From contig NZ_LIFX01000005.1 of NCBI RefSeq assembly GCF_001297775.1, positions 186,001 to 250,000 of the forward strand: a stretch of 64,000 nucleotides of DNA, read 5' to 3'. Positions 47,549 through 56,615 of the stretch are shown piece by piece. The notes below the pieces were generated by a model. It saw nothing but the letters and a program-made list of their open reading frames with translations. It made no database searches and had not been told where the DNA came from. The stretch is from Trabulsiella odontotermitis (GTDB lineage Bacteria; Pseudomonadota; Gammaproteobacteria; Enterobacterales; Enterobacteriaceae). Every line of letters begins with the position of its first letter. Within the stretch, counting starts at the first letter, position 1. The position numbers and the translations under genes are program-made.

Positions 47549-47575
47549 TAAAGTTAGATGATTTTCTGCCGATAG
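47549..47575 (+). promoter_or_regulatory. Sigma-28 (FliA) promoter of the chemoreceptor gene
   Basis: TAAAGTTA-N11-GCCGATAG matches TAAAGTTT-N11-GCCGATAA in 14 of 16 positions with exact spacing, about 40 bp upstream of the ATG at 47616. Confidence 0.88.
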
Positions 47576-47615
47576 CGTTCTTCGTCGGATATATAAACCT
47601 GTCCACGGAGAAAAT

Positions 47616-49184
47616 ATGTTCTTACATAACGTGAAAATCAGCACAAAATTATTTCTGGCCTTCGGCTTCTTTATCGTTCTGCTGATCGCCAGTTCAACGC
47701 TTTCGCTGTTGAGCCTGAACCAGGCAAATAATGGAATGCAATCAATCATTACCAGTGATTATCCCACCACGGTTAAAGCTAACCTGCTGATCAACAACTT
47801 CAACGACTTCGTGAATACACAGCAACTGATCCTGCTGGATGAACAAGGCCGCTGGACGCAGGACCGGCAAAAAGATCTGAATGCCTACAGCGCTAACGTT
47901 ACGCGACTGCTTGATGAGCTGACAAAATCACGGCAGGACGCCGAATCACAGCGAATTTTTGCCAGCATCCGCGCGGTTCGCCAGCAGTTCCTGGAATCTC
48001 GCTTTCGCATTTTGCAGGAGATCCAAAACGGCAATCGCCAGGCGGCGCTTCAGGAAATGATGACCACCACGCTGGGTATTCAGCAGGCGTATAAAGAGAA
48101 AGTGATGGAGCTTATCGCTATTGAAGATAAGCAGATGCGGGCGTCGGGCGATCAGGTGGCGAACAATTTCAAAACCAACCGCGCGCTGCTGCTGGCGCTG
48201 GCTATTTTCAGCATTGTGGTCGGTAGCTTCTTCGGCCTGTATATCGTGCGCGCCATTACCCGTCCGCTGGGCGAGGCGGTGTCGTTTGCCCGTTCGATTG
48301 CCGATGGCGATCTGACGCGCAATATCACCGCCAGCCATAGAGACGAAACCGGCGTTATGTTACAGGCGCTGATGGAGATGAAATCCCGGCTGCTGACCAT
48401 CGTGCAGGATGTGCAGCACAGCGCGGAAAGCATCTCCAGCGCGGCGGCGCAGATTGTCGCCGGAAACCAGGATCTGGCAGCGCGTACCGAAGAGCAGGCC
48501 AGTTCCGTGGAACAGACCGCCGCCTCAATGGAGCAGATCACCGCCACGGTGAAAAACACCGCCGGGCATACAGCGGAAGCCGCTGACCTCTCCGCCAACG
48601 CGGCGACGGTGGTTAACAACAACGGCGAGATGATGAAGAACGTGACCGGTAAAATGCGGGCGATTAACGAGACGTCGAATCGCATGTCCGACATCATCAA
48701 CCTGATCGATTCCATCGCTTTCCAGACCAACATTCTGGCGCTGAACGCGGCAGTCGAAGCGGCTCGCGCCGGGGAACACGGTCGCGGCTTTGCGGTTGTG
48801 GCGGGAGAAGTGCGTCAGCTGGCGCAGAAAAGTGCTTCGTCGGCGAGCGATATCCGCAGCCTGATCGAAAGTTCGACTCAGCAGGCGCAGGAAGGGATGG
48901 CGATGGTGGAAAAAGCGGAAGTGCTGATGCTTGGCATGGTGAACAACGTCGAAGAGATGAACACTATTCTGCGCGAAATCGGCGAGGCCAGCCGGGAACA
49001 GACGGAAGGCATTTCGCAGGTGAACAGCGCCATCGGGCTTATCGACTCCACCACCCAACAGAACTCCTGCCTGGTTGAGGAGTCTGTTGCGGCGGCGACG
49101 TCGCTGAACGAACAGGCGCTGCATTTACGCGAACTGGTGAAAGTGTTCCGCGTTCGCGATGCGGCGGCAGAGGCGTCAGTCTAA
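47616..49184 (+). CDS. Methyl-accepting chemotaxis protein, 4-helix-bundle sensor
   Basis: 522 residues. TM1 is at about 11-31 ([18 protein letters not shown]), a periplasmic four-helix-bundle sensor at about 35-188, TM2 at about 191-213 ([21 protein letters not shown] cut short), then HAMP (about 214-266) and the coiled signalling domain with its conserved tip near residue 365. The C terminus ends AAEASV, without the NWETF-type pentapeptide that recruits CheR/CheB in Tsr and Tar. The gene lies after aer with its own FliA promoter and its stop overlaps that of yqjI by 9 bp. The E. coli K-12 locus has no such receptor, and the ligand is unknown. Confidence 0.92.
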   Translation: MFLHNVKISTKLFLAFGFFIVLLIASSTLSLLSLNQANNGMQSIITSDYPTTVKANLLINNFNDFVNTQQLILLDEQGRWTQDRQKDLNAYSANVTRLLDELTKSRQDAESQRIFASIRAVRQQFLESRFRILQEIQNGNRQAALQEMMTTTLGIQQAYKEKVMELIAIEDKQMRASGDQVANNFKTNRALLLALAIFSIVVGSFFGLYIVRAITRPLGEAVSFARSIADGDLTRNITASHRDETGVMLQALMEMKSRLLTIVQDVQHSAESISSAAAQIVAGNQDLAARTEEQASSVEQTAASMEQITATVKNTAGHTAEAADLSANAATVVNNNGEMMKNVTGKMRAINETSNRMSDIINLIDSIAFQTNILALNAAVEAARAGEHGRGFAVVAGEVRQLAQKSASSASDIRSLIESSTQQAQEGMAMVEKAEVLMLGMVNNVEEMNTILREIGEASREQTEGISQVNSAIGLIDSTTQQNSCLVEESVAAATSLNEQALHLRELVKVFRVRDAAAEASV

Positions 49185-49724
49185 CTGAGAGATTTCCAGC
49201 GCTGCGCGGTCAATCACGCCAATCACCTGTTTTAACTGCGCGGCGCTGAGTTCCTGCTGATTCACTTTCAGATCCAGCACGGCTTTGAAATTCTCCAGCG
49301 CCCGTTTCATTTGCGGATCTTTGCGCAGCTCGTGGCCAACCATTCTGGCGTTCATCCGCATCTGGATATGGCCGAGATGCTCGTGATTTTCCGCCAGCCA
49401 TCGCGAGCCTTCGTCGGTGATCGCAATACGTTTGCGCCCGCCGTCTTCCACATCAATCGTGATAAGACCCTGATCCTGTAGCAGGTCGAGCGTCGGGTAA
49501 ATCACGCCCGGACTCGGGCTGTAGTGGCCCTGGGTCAGCGCTTCGATGGCTTTGATCAGTTCATAGCCGTGGCTGGCGTTGCGGCTCAGGATATCCAGGA
49601 TCACCATTCGCAATTCACCGTGACCGAAAAAGCGCTGACGTCGGCCGCCACCACCACAGCCACCGCGCCCGCCGCGCATACCGTGATGTTCATGTTCATG
49701 TTCGTGGTCATGAGGGTGTCGCAT
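49176..49724 (-). CDS. yqjI: PadR-type metal-responsive repressor YqjI
   Basis: 182 residues. The N-terminal 30 residues are rich in His, Gly and Cys ([13 protein letters not shown] then GGCGGGG), a probable nickel/iron-binding tail that is shorter than in E. coli. From residue 36 a PadR winged helix follows ([20 protein letters not shown] cut at its key part, then [18 protein letters not shown]). The E. coli protein represses yqjH and itself and is inactivated by nickel. It is divergent from yqjH, and both promoters carry GATATATC operator-like elements. Confidence 0.93.
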   Translation of the reverse strand: MRHPHDHEHEHEHHGMRGGRGGCGGGGRRQRFFGHGELRMVILDILSRNASHGYELIKAIEALTQGHYSPSPGVIYPTLDLLQDQGLITIDVEDGGRKRIAITDEGSRWLAENHEHLGHIQMRMNARMVGHELRKDPQMKRALENFKAVLDLKVNQQELSAAQLKQVIGVIDRAALEISQLD

Positions 49725-49746
49725 GATCGTTCTCCATCGTGTTTTT

Positions 49747-49771
49747 GATATATCTAATTTATATCTAAACT
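49747..49771. promoter_or_regulatory. YqjI operator-like repeat near yqjI
   Basis: GATATATCTAA (49747-49757) is followed by a second half, TATATCTAA (49760-49768). The palindromic core GATATATC is shared with the yqjH-side site, fitting the two-promoter repression described for YqjI. Confidence 0.6.
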
Positions 49772-49904
49772 TTTCGTTTTCGCAATACAGAAAACGAATA
49801 AAAATTTAATTTATTGATAATAAACGGTTTATTTTTATGCTTTGACGTTTCTTGCGCTTATTTCTGGCTATATCAAAAAACGTCTTGCATTCTTTCCAGT
49901 TGCC

Positions 49905-49940
49905 AATCATTATCATTTACACCCATTTTAGATATATCTG
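49905..49940. promoter_or_regulatory. Fur-box-like and YqjI operator sites upstream of yqjH
   Basis: AATCATTATCATTT (49905-49918) matches one half of the Fur consensus and extends it by a further hexamer. Adjacent TTAGATATATCTG (49928-49940) contains the GATATATC palindrome also present at yqjI. Dual control of yqjH by Fur and YqjI is known in E. coli. Confidence 0.6.
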
Positions 49941-49962
49941 TTTCACGTTCATGAAGGCGACG

Positions 49963-50730
49963 ATGACCACAACAAACAAAGCAAAAAAGTACCCGCAGCG
50001 CGTTCGCAATGAACTGCGCTTTCGCGAGCTGACCGTACTGCGCGTTGAGCGCGTGAGTCGCTGTTTTCAGCGTATTGTGTTCGGCGGCGAAGCGCTGGAC
50101 GGATTTACCTCGCGCGGTTTTGACGATCACACCAAACTCTTTTTCCCCGAGCCAGGCCATACTTTTACCCCGCCAACGGTGACTGACGAAGGCATCGTCT
50201 GGGTTGATGATATTCGCCCGGCCACCCGCGACTACACACCGCTGTACGACGCCGCGCGTCACGAACTGGCGTACGATTTCTTTATTCACGACGGCGGTAT
50301 CGCCAGCCGTTGGGCAATGACAGCAAAAGCTGGCGACACGCTGACCATCGGCGGGCCGCGTGGCTCGCTGGTGGTGCCGGAAGAGTATCACTGGCAACTG
50401 TACGTCTGTGACGAATCCGGCATGCCCGCGCTGCGCCGCCGATTGCTCGATTTGCAAAAACTGCCGCAACCGCCGCAGGTGAAAGCAATTGTCACCGTGG
50501 CGGATGCTGAATATCAGGATTACCTCGACGGTTTTGACATCGACTGGGTGGTGGGGCACAGCGAACAGGCGGTGGCCGAAAAGCTGGCGGCGTTGCAGGT
50601 CCCGGCGGAAGATTATTTTATCTGGGTGACTGGCGAAGGGGCGGTGACCAAATCACTGGTCAGCCGCTTTGAAACTGAGGAAATCGACCCGCAACTGCTG
50701 CGCTATCAGGCTTACTGGCATCAGAAATAA
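49963..50730 (+). CDS. yqjH: NADPH-dependent ferric-chelate reductase YqjH
   Basis: 255 residues of the siderophore-interacting protein family. The N-terminal FAD-binding barrel is marked by VERVSRCFQRIVFGGEAL and RDYTPLY near residue 86, with FFIHDGG near 105; the C-terminal NADPH domain ends with WVTGEGAVTKSL. It reduces ferric chelates in the cytosol. Of the two in-frame ATGs (49951, 49963) the second is chosen because AAGG lies 5 nt before it. Neighbour and divergence with yqjI are as in E. coli. Confidence 0.93.
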   Translation: MTTTNKAKKYPQRVRNELRFRELTVLRVERVSRCFQRIVFGGEALDGFTSRGFDDHTKLFFPEPGHTFTPPTVTDEGIVWVDDIRPATRDYTPLYDAARHELAYDFFIHDGGIASRWAMTAKAGDTLTIGGPRGSLVVPEEYHWQLYVCDESGMPALRRRLLDLQKLPQPPQVKAIVTVADAEYQDYLDGFDIDWVVGHSEQAVAEKLAALQVPAEDYFIWVTGEGAVTKSLVSRFETEEIDPQLLRYQAYWHQK

Positions 50731-50731
50731 T

Positions 50732-50753
50732 CCCTCTCCCGGCGGGGAGAGGG
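50732..50753. terminator. Hairpin between convergent yqjH and J-domain gene
   Basis: CCCTCTCC and GGAGAGGG form an 8-bp stem with a 6-nt loop immediately after the yqjH stop. There is no T-tract, so termination strength is doubtful. Confidence 0.45.
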
Positions 50754-50759
50754 CATGCA

Positions 50760-51737
50760 TTACGCCACTTCGTCAAAGCCGGATTCGAGGATCTGTTTTT
50801 GCAGTGTGGCGATGGTGTTCGACAGCGCTTTTTCCTGCTGACGGAAATAAGCTTCCGGGTTGGTGAGCGTGGAGACCAGCAGCCAGGACTTCTCTTTCGC
50901 CAGTTTCAGCATTTCGGTGTTCAGGCTGGCGATCTGCTGTTGGATCGACGCGACTTTACGCTGCAACAGCGACAGATCGTTAAGCCGGTCGCTGGCGAGC
51001 ATCGGCTGATGACCGTGTTGCAGACGGGCCAGCAGGCTGCGGATGGTGGTCAGATCGCCACGCTGCCGCGCCTGGTTGAGCTGCGCCATCATGTCGTTGG
51101 CTTCCGCTTTCAGCGCATCGTCCACCAGATCCGGGTGGCACAATTTGCTGGCCTGCCGCCACAGCCGTTTCAGCTCGTGGCGATCGGATTCGCTCATGTT
51201 TTCCTGACGATCGCGGCGGTTCTGCGCTTTTTGCTGCTGCTCGCGATAGGTTTCGTATTGCTCGCGCGCCTCATCCCGCGCCCGCCGCGCGACAATGTCA
51301 TCATCGTCCAGATTCATCTCGGCTTCGCGCTTACGTAGCGAGGCTTCCGCCAGCACCTTGCGCAGCCGCAACACTTCGGTCATCAGCGGGCCGAGGCGCG
51401 ACATGTAGAAATCGTTAAACTCATCCAGCCGGGCAATGCGGGCGTTGCGCTTGTCGATAAGATCACGCAACTGCTCTTCCAGTGCCTTCAGCTCCAGCTT
51501 GCAGGCCGCGATGCGCGGATCCTGCCAGTGGACGATCGCCCGCTGATTTTGCAGCCAGGCCATGATCGCCGCCACAGCCTCACCGTAGCGCTTTTCCTCC
51601 AGCGCCAGCACGATGTCATCAATAACGGGATCGTCAGTCTCGTTTTTCAGGTGCGGTAACTGGCTGGCGATAATGTCATCATCTTCCAGTTCAATGGCGT
51701 TTTTGATGATCTCCAGCCGCTTAATGGGTTTACTCAT
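50760..51737 (-). CDS. J-domain-containing coiled-coil protein
   Basis: 325 residues, very rich in Glu, Arg, Leu and Gln. Residues ~80-180 and ~245-320 read as long heptad-like coiled coils. Between them MSESDRHELKRLWRQASKLCHPDLV carries an HPD tripeptide (201-203) in the helix II/III context of a J-domain, followed by a helix ANDMMAQLNQARQ. The product may therefore recruit DnaK. There is no signal peptide or zinc domain. It is a single gene convergent with yqjH, absent from the equivalent place in E. coli K-12. I do not recognise a named orthologue. Confidence 0.75.
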   Translation of the reverse strand: MSKPIKRLEIIKNAIELEDDDIIASQLPHLKNETDDPVIDDIVLALEEKRYGEAVAAIMAWLQNQRAIVHWQDPRIAACKLELKALEEQLRDLIDKRNARIARLDEFNDFYMSRLGPLMTEVLRLRKVLAEASLRKREAEMNLDDDDIVARRARDEAREQYETYREQQQKAQNRRDRQENMSESDRHELKRLWRQASKLCHPDLVDDALKAEANDMMAQLNQARQRGDLTTIRSLLARLQHGHQPMLASDRLNDLSLLQRKVASIQQQIASLNTEMLKLAKEKSWLLVSTLTNPEAYFRQQEKALSNTIATLQKQILESGFDEVA

Positions 51738-51784
51738 GAGGCGTTTGCTCAGCGTCCTGACCGTCGGAATGTGTGGCAGATTAA

Positions 51785-51800
51785 CACCCGGAACCGGGTG
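51785..51800. other. Small palindrome upstream of the J-domain gene
   Basis: CACCCGG-AA-CCGGGTG is a perfect 7-bp inverted repeat with a 2-nt centre, about 50 bp upstream of the J-domain gene start. It may be an operator or the end of the mtcC transcript; no T-tract follows. Confidence 0.3.
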
Positions 51801-51951
51801 CCACTAGTCGGTATACCATAATATAAGTGACGTTATTTCAGCGGTTTACATATTCGACAGGAAATCAGGACTTAACACAGACTGTCAGAGCAATGTCGTG
51901 AACAGCGCGGAATTTTCCCCGCCGCAAACCTGTGTTGCGACGGGGGCGTTA

Positions 51952-53100
51952 TCAGGCCTGCGACAATGCCTGTTGCAGGTCCGCTTTCAGATCCTCCAGC
52001 CCTTCAATGCCGACCGAGAGGCGGATGAGTTGCGGCGTGATGCCGTTTGCCAGTCGCTGTTCGAGCGGGATCGACGCATGGGTCATGCTGAACGGCTGGC
52101 TGACCAGACTCTCCACGCCGCCGAGACTTTCCGCGAGGGTAAACAGCTTCAGCTTTTTGATCACCGCCGCCGCCTGTTGTTCATCACCTTTGATAACCAC
52201 AGAGATCATCCCGCCCGGCTGCGACATCTGGCGGCGCGCCAGCGCGTAGTGCGGATGTGATTCGAGCCACGGGAACCAGACTTTTTCCACCTGCGGCTGC
52301 TGTTCCAGCCACTGCGCCAGCGCCAGTGCGTTGCTGCTGTGGCGCTCCATGCGTAACGACAGCGTGCGGATGCCGCGCAGCGTCAGGAAACTGCTGAACG
52401 GATCGAGTACGCCACCGACCGCGTTTTGCAGATAACCCAATTTCTCGGCCAGTTCCGGGTTATCGCCCACCACCGCCAGCCCGGCCACCACATCAGAATG
52501 GCCGTTAAGATATTTAGTGGCCGAATGAACGACGATATCAAACCCCTGCGCCAGCGGGCGCTGGATCACCGGCGAGGCGAACGTATTGTCAGCCACGCTG
52601 ATGAGTTTATGGCGACGGGCGATCGCCGCGATCGCTTCCAGATCCGCCAGTTTCAGCAGCGGGTTGGTCGGCGTTTCCACCCAGATCATGCGGGTGTCCG
52701 GGCGAATGGCTGCTTCCAGCGCCGCCAGATCGTCCGGTTTCACCCAGCTCACCTGCAACCCGGCGCTGCGGCGGCGAACGTTTTCAATCAGCCGGTAGGT
52801 GCCGCCGTAGACGTCATCCACCGCCACGATATGGCTGTCTTTATCCAGCAGTTCCAGTACCGTTGAAATGCCCGCCAGCCCGGAGGCGAACGCATAGCCG
52901 CGGGTGCCGCCTTCCAGTTCGGCAATGGCGCTTTCCAGCGCGTGGCGCGTCGGGTTGCCGCTGCGGGAGTATTCATAACCGGTGTGCTGACCCGGCGCCG
53001 GTTGCGCGTAGGTGGAGGTCGCATAAATCGGCGGCATCACCGCGCCATGGCTGTCGCTGAAAGTGCCGCTGTGTACGCTGAGCGTATCGAGAGATTTCAT
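51952..53100 (-). CDS. mtcC: Cystathionine gamma-lyase (MetB/MetC-like PLP enzyme)
   Basis: 382 residues of the Cys/Met-metabolism PLP family. The substrate/cofactor segment YEYSRSGNPTRHALE lies near residue 43, DDVYGGTYRL near 98, and the PLP lysine is in HSATKYLNGHSDVV near residue 197. It is 9 bp downstream of a cystathionine beta-synthase gene, which identifies it as the second step of reverse transsulfuration: cystathionine to cysteine, 2-oxobutyrate and ammonia. The symbol follows the Klebsiella mtcBC operon; a homocysteine gamma-lyase side activity is possible. Confidence 0.87.
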   Translation of the reverse strand: MKSLDTLSVHSGTFSDSHGAVMPPIYATSTYAQPAPGQHTGYEYSRSGNPTRHALESAIAELEGGTRGYAFASGLAGISTVLELLDKDSHIVAVDDVYGGTYRLIENVRRRSAGLQVSWVKPDDLAALEAAIRPDTRMIWVETPTNPLLKLADLEAIAAIARRHKLISVADNTFASPVIQRPLAQGFDIVVHSATKYLNGHSDVVAGLAVVGDNPELAEKLGYLQNAVGGVLDPFSSFLTLRGIRTLSLRMERHSSNALALAQWLEQQPQVEKVWFPWLESHPHYALARRQMSQPGGMISVVIKGDEQQAAAVIKKLKLFTLAESLGGVESLVSQPFSMTHASIPLEQRLANGITPQLIRLSVGIEGLEDLKADLQQALSQA

Positions 53101-53109
53101 TGTGATTCC

Positions 53110-54480
53110 TTACTGTTCTAAACGGTTACGCCAGTGGGTTAAGACGTCGGTGCGGGTGATGAGGCCAAGAAAACGTTCGTTATCCATCACCACCGCCACC
53201 AGGCCGCGATCGAAGATCGGTTTGAGGGCGCTTTCCGGCGCGCTTTTGTCGAGCTGTTCCACGTTGCGGGTCATCGCGTCGCGTACCGGCAGGCCGAAGC
53301 GCTGGCTGTCGCCCTGGACGTGGCTGATGAGATCCCATTCGTCGACGATGCCGACGAGGCGATCATTTTCCAGCACCGGCAACTGGGAGATGTCGTACAA
53401 GCGCATGCGCGCCAGCACGGTGGAAAGGGTGTCATCCGGCGCAGCGGTGACCGTCGCGCCTTCATCGTGACGCAGGGCGATAAAATCGCGTAAGTCGCCG
53501 TTTTCCGGGCGTGAGATCAGCCCCTGCTGGCGCATCCAGTCGTCGTTAAACATTTTCGACAGATATTTGTTGCCGCTGTCGCAGGCAAAGGTCACCACCC
53601 GCTTCGGCGAGGTCTGGGCGCGGCAGTAGCGCAGCGCCGCCGCCAGCAGCGTGCCGGTGGATGATCCGGCGAGAATACCTTCAACTTTCAGCAGTTCGCG
53701 GGCGGTGGTGAACGCCTCGCGATCACTGATGCGCAGCGCTTTTTGCACGCCGTCGATCTTCGCCAGCGGCGGGACAAAATCTTCGCCGATCCCTTCGACC
53801 AGCCAGGATCCCGCCTCGTCGTAATGGCCGGTTTCGACCTGATCGGCAAGGATCGAACCTGCCGGATCGGCCAGCACAAACTCGGTGTGTGGAGAATGTT
53901 CGGCAAACCACGCCTGTAAACCACCGAGCGTGCCGCCGGAGCCAACGCCGACCACAATGGCATCAATGCGCCCGTCGAGCTGCGTGTACAATTCCGGCGC
54001 GGTGGTGGTGCTGTGCGCCAGCGGATTGGCGTGGTTATTGAACTGGTCAATATAAAACGCGCCGGGGATCTCCTTCGACAGCCGCTGCGCGTAGTCCTGA
54101 TAGTACGCCGGATGCCCTTTGCCCACGTCGGAGCGGGTGAGCACCACCTGAACGCCCAGCGCGCGCAGATGGAAAATCTTCTCGCGACTCATTTTGTCCG
54201 GCACCACGAGGATCAGCTTGTAGCCTTTTTGCGCAGCTATCAGCGCCAGCCCCAGGCCAGTGTTGCCCGCCGTGGCTTCAACGATGGTTCCGCCAGGCTG
54301 TAACCGCCCCTGTTTTTCCGCTTCCTGAATCATCGACAGCGCGACGCGATCTTTAATCGACCCGCCTGGGTTCTGGTTTTCCAGTTTAAGGAACAAATCA
54401 CAGACGCCCGCTTCCAGTTTGTGAAGCTGCAGAACCGGTGTATGACCGATAAGGTCGGTCACGGAATGATAAATCGCCAT
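53110..54480 (-). CDS. mtcB: Cystathionine beta-synthase with CBS-domain pair
   Basis: 456 residues. The PLP lysine is K43 in NPGGSIKDRVALS, the substrate loop is EATAGNTGLGLA near residue 64, and GVGSGGTLGG near 177 binds the PLP phosphate. Residues ~335-456 form two CBS motifs (VTAAPDDTLSTVLARM, GIVDEWDLISHV, VAVVMDNERFLGLITRTDV). Condensing serine (or acetylserine) with homocysteine gives cystathionine, so with MtcC the cell can make cysteine from methionine. E. coli K-12 lacks this direction. The tandem CBS domains suggest adenosyl-ligand control. Confidence 0.9.
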   Translation of the reverse strand: MAIYHSVTDLIGHTPVLQLHKLEAGVCDLFLKLENQNPGGSIKDRVALSMIQEAEKQGRLQPGGTIVEATAGNTGLGLALIAAQKGYKLILVVPDKMSREKIFHLRALGVQVVLTRSDVGKGHPAYYQDYAQRLSKEIPGAFYIDQFNNHANPLAHSTTTAPELYTQLDGRIDAIVVGVGSGGTLGGLQAWFAEHSPHTEFVLADPAGSILADQVETGHYDEAGSWLVEGIGEDFVPPLAKIDGVQKALRISDREAFTTARELLKVEGILAGSSTGTLLAAALRYCRAQTSPKRVVTFACDSGNKYLSKMFNDDWMRQQGLISRPENGDLRDFIALRHDEGATVTAAPDDTLSTVLARMRLYDISQLPVLENDRLVGIVDEWDLISHVQGDSQRFGLPVRDAMTRNVEQLDKSAPESALKPIFDRGLVAVVMDNERFLGLITRTDVLTHWRNRLEQ

Positions 54481-54624
54481 GCCATTTCACCCTGAGTGAA
54501 GAAAGATGGGCAGAGTGTAGGACTGCGAAAATGGGCTGATAAAGAACGTTTCTCTGCGCTTTAGTATTAAAAGGAATATGACCTGCTGTTTCAGCGGTGT
54601 GGAAGGCAGGCCGTGTAGTAGTGC

Positions 54625-54640
54625 AGATGTATCGACGTCT
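54625..54640. promoter_or_regulatory. Tandem MetJ-box-like octamers upstream of mtcB
   Basis: AGATGTAT followed directly by CGACGTCT matches the MetJ octamer AGACGTCT in 6 and 7 of 8 positions, in the required head-to-tail register. It lies 145 bp upstream of mtcB and 270 bp upstream of metN. Confidence 0.5.
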
Positions 54641-54824
54641 GAATGAAGGCAGATTTGCGCTTTTTTTCGCCATAAATTGCCTTCTCCGCCGCAGACTTTG
54701 CCACTTTTCGGATATCCATTGCTGAACTTCATCTAAGGGGTTTTCCCCGCATCTCTCCTGTTGTTATTGCTTCTGGTTATAAGAAAGACCGATTTGTTTG
54801 TTGAAACATCTTCATCACTCGCTA

Positions 54825-54848
54825 TATCGTCTGGACGTCCATACTGCT
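54825..54848. promoter_or_regulatory. Second MetJ-box-like cluster upstream of metN homologue
   Basis: Three consecutive octamers TATCGTCT, GGACGTCC and ATACTGCT match AGACGTCT in 5, 6 and 5 positions. They end 63 bp before the metN-like ATG. Together with the site at 54625 they place the 430-bp divergent control region under probable methionine (MetJ-SAM) control; nothing else recognisable is seen there. Confidence 0.45.
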
Positions 54849-54910
54849 AAACCGCCATTTGCGGAAGCACAGTAAAAACCAATAACACGCAGCAGCGGAT
54901 AAGCAGCCAT

Positions 54911-55933
54911 ATGATTGTTCTCAGGAATATTTCGAAAATTTTTGACCACGGGAAGGCACCGATTACCGCCGTCGATAACGTGAGTCTGTCGATCGAACAG
55001 GGGCAGATTTACGGCATCATTGGTTACAGCGGTGCGGGGAAAAGCACCCTGATCCGCCTGCTCAACGGGCTGGAAAAACCGTCCTCGGGCAGCGTGACGG
55101 TCAACGGTCACGACATTTCCGCCGCGAAGGGCGAAGCGCTGCGCCAGGCACGCCTCAAAATCAGCATGGTGTTTCAGCACTTCAATTTGCTGTGGTCGCG
55201 CACCGTCAGCGAAAACATCGCCTTTTCTATGCAAATCGCCGGGACGCCAAAAGCGGAGATTCGTAGCCGCGTGGCGGAACTGATTGAGCTGGTCGGGCTG
55301 ACCGGGCGTGAGAACGCCTATCCGTCACAGCTTTCTGGCGGACAAAAACAGCGCGTGGGTATTGCCCGGGCGCTGGCGAACAGCCCGGACGTGCTGCTGT
55401 GCGACGAAGCGACTTCGGCGCTCGACCCGCAAACCACCGATCAGATCCTCGACTTACTGCTGGATATCAACCGCCGCTTTTCGCTGACCATCGTCCTCAT
55501 CACCCATGAGATGCATGTGGTGCGCAAAATCTGCGACCGCGTGGCGGTAATGGAGGACGGGCGCGTGGTGGAAGAGGGCGACGTGCTGAGCGTGTTTACT
55601 CATCCGCAGCAGCCGATCACCCGCCAGTTTGTGCGTCAGGTGAGCCAGTACGCTGAAGAAGAGGCGTTCAATCAGGAACTGGCGAGCGACCTGACCGGTT
55701 ACGTCATCAGGCTGACCTTTACCGGGCACAGCACGCATAAGCCGGTGGTCGGTGAGCTGACGCTGCGTTACGGCCTGCCGTTCAACATTCTGCACGGCAA
55801 GATGAATCAGACGGCACACGGCGTTTTCGGACAGTTGTGGGTTCATGTGAATGCAACCCAGGATCAGCTCAGCAATATCCTTGCGGATCTGCAGCAAAGC
55901 GGCATTGAGAGCGAGGTGATCAAACATGGGTGA
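54911..55933 (+). CDS. Methionine-type ABC transporter ATPase, second MetN
   Basis: 340 residues. Walker A GYSGAGKST (38-46), signature LSGGQ (141-145) and Walker B VLLCDE (161-166) are intact, with the H-loop in ITHEMHVV. A C-terminal NIL-type regulatory domain starts near residue 260 (IRLTFTGHSTHKPVVGELT cut), the part that senses methionine in MetN. It is clearly diverged from E. coli MetN, so it is a paralogue and not the metNIQ of the main locus. It overlaps the permease gene by 8 bp. Transport of methionine or a related sulfur compound is inferred from its mtcBC neighbour. Confidence 0.88.
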   Translation: MIVLRNISKIFDHGKAPITAVDNVSLSIEQGQIYGIIGYSGAGKSTLIRLLNGLEKPSSGSVTVNGHDISAAKGEALRQARLKISMVFQHFNLLWSRTVSENIAFSMQIAGTPKAEIRSRVAELIELVGLTGRENAYPSQLSGGQKQRVGIARALANSPDVLLCDEATSALDPQTTDQILDLLLDINRRFSLTIVLITHEMHVVRKICDRVAVMEDGRVVEEGDVLSVFTHPQQPITRQFVRQVSQYAEEEAFNQELASDLTGYVIRLTFTGHSTHKPVVGELTLRYGLPFNILHGKMNQTAHGVFGQLWVHVNATQDQLSNILADLQQSGIESEVIKHG

Positions 55934-56594
55934 GTCATTTTTCCCGCATCTGAAGTGGGAACAATTGTGGGCGGCGACCCAGGAGACGCTGTACATGACC
56001 GCGCTCTCCGGTGTGGCGACCTTTGTATTAGGCATCGTGCTCGGGCTGGCGCTGTTTCTGACCGCGAAGGGCGGCCTGTTCCACAACCGCACCGTTTACA
56101 GCGTGATTTCGGTGATAGTGAACGTCTTTCGTTCCATTCCGTTCATCATCCTGATTGTACTGTTGATCCCGTTTACCAAAACGCTGATCGGCACCATTCT
56201 CGGTGCCAACGCCGCCTTACCGGCACTGATTGTCGGCGCCGCGCCATTCTATGCGAGGCTGGTCGAAATTGCCCTGCGTGAAGTGGATAAAGGCGTCATC
56301 GAAGCCACGCGCTCGATGGGCGCGCGCCTCTCCACGCTGATTTTCCGCGTGCTGTTACCGGAGTCTTCCCCCGCGCTGGTGTCCGGCATCACCGTGACGC
56401 TGATTGCTTTAGTGAGCTACAGCGCCATGGCGGGCGTCATTGGCGCGGGTGGTCTTGGAAATCTGGCTTATCTGGAAGGATTCCAGCGCAACCACAACGA
56501 CGTCACGCTGGTGGCGACGGTGACCATTTTGATCATCGTATTCATCATCCAGTTCTGCGGCGACGTGATTACCTCTCTGTTAGATAAACGCTAA
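55926..56594 (+). CDS. Methionine-type ABC transporter permease, second MetI
   Basis: 222 residues with five hydrophobic segments; starts ATGGGTGAGTC inside the end of the metN-like gene. The cytoplasmic EAA loop is EVDKGVIEATRSMGARLS (about residues 118-135), followed by the usual IFRVLLPESSPALVSG. MetI family by length and by context. Confidence 0.9.
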   Translation: MGESFFPHLKWEQLWAATQETLYMTALSGVATFVLGIVLGLALFLTAKGGLFHNRTVYSVISVIVNVFRSIPFIILIVLLIPFTKTLIGTILGANAALPALIVGAAPFYARLVEIALREVDKGVIEATRSMGARLSTLIFRVLLPESSPALVSGITVTLIALVSYSAMAGVIGAGGLGNLAYLEGFQRNHNDVTLVATVTILIIVFIIQFCGDVITSLLDKR

Positions 56595-56615
56595 TTACAC
56601 ACAGGAACCATCATC

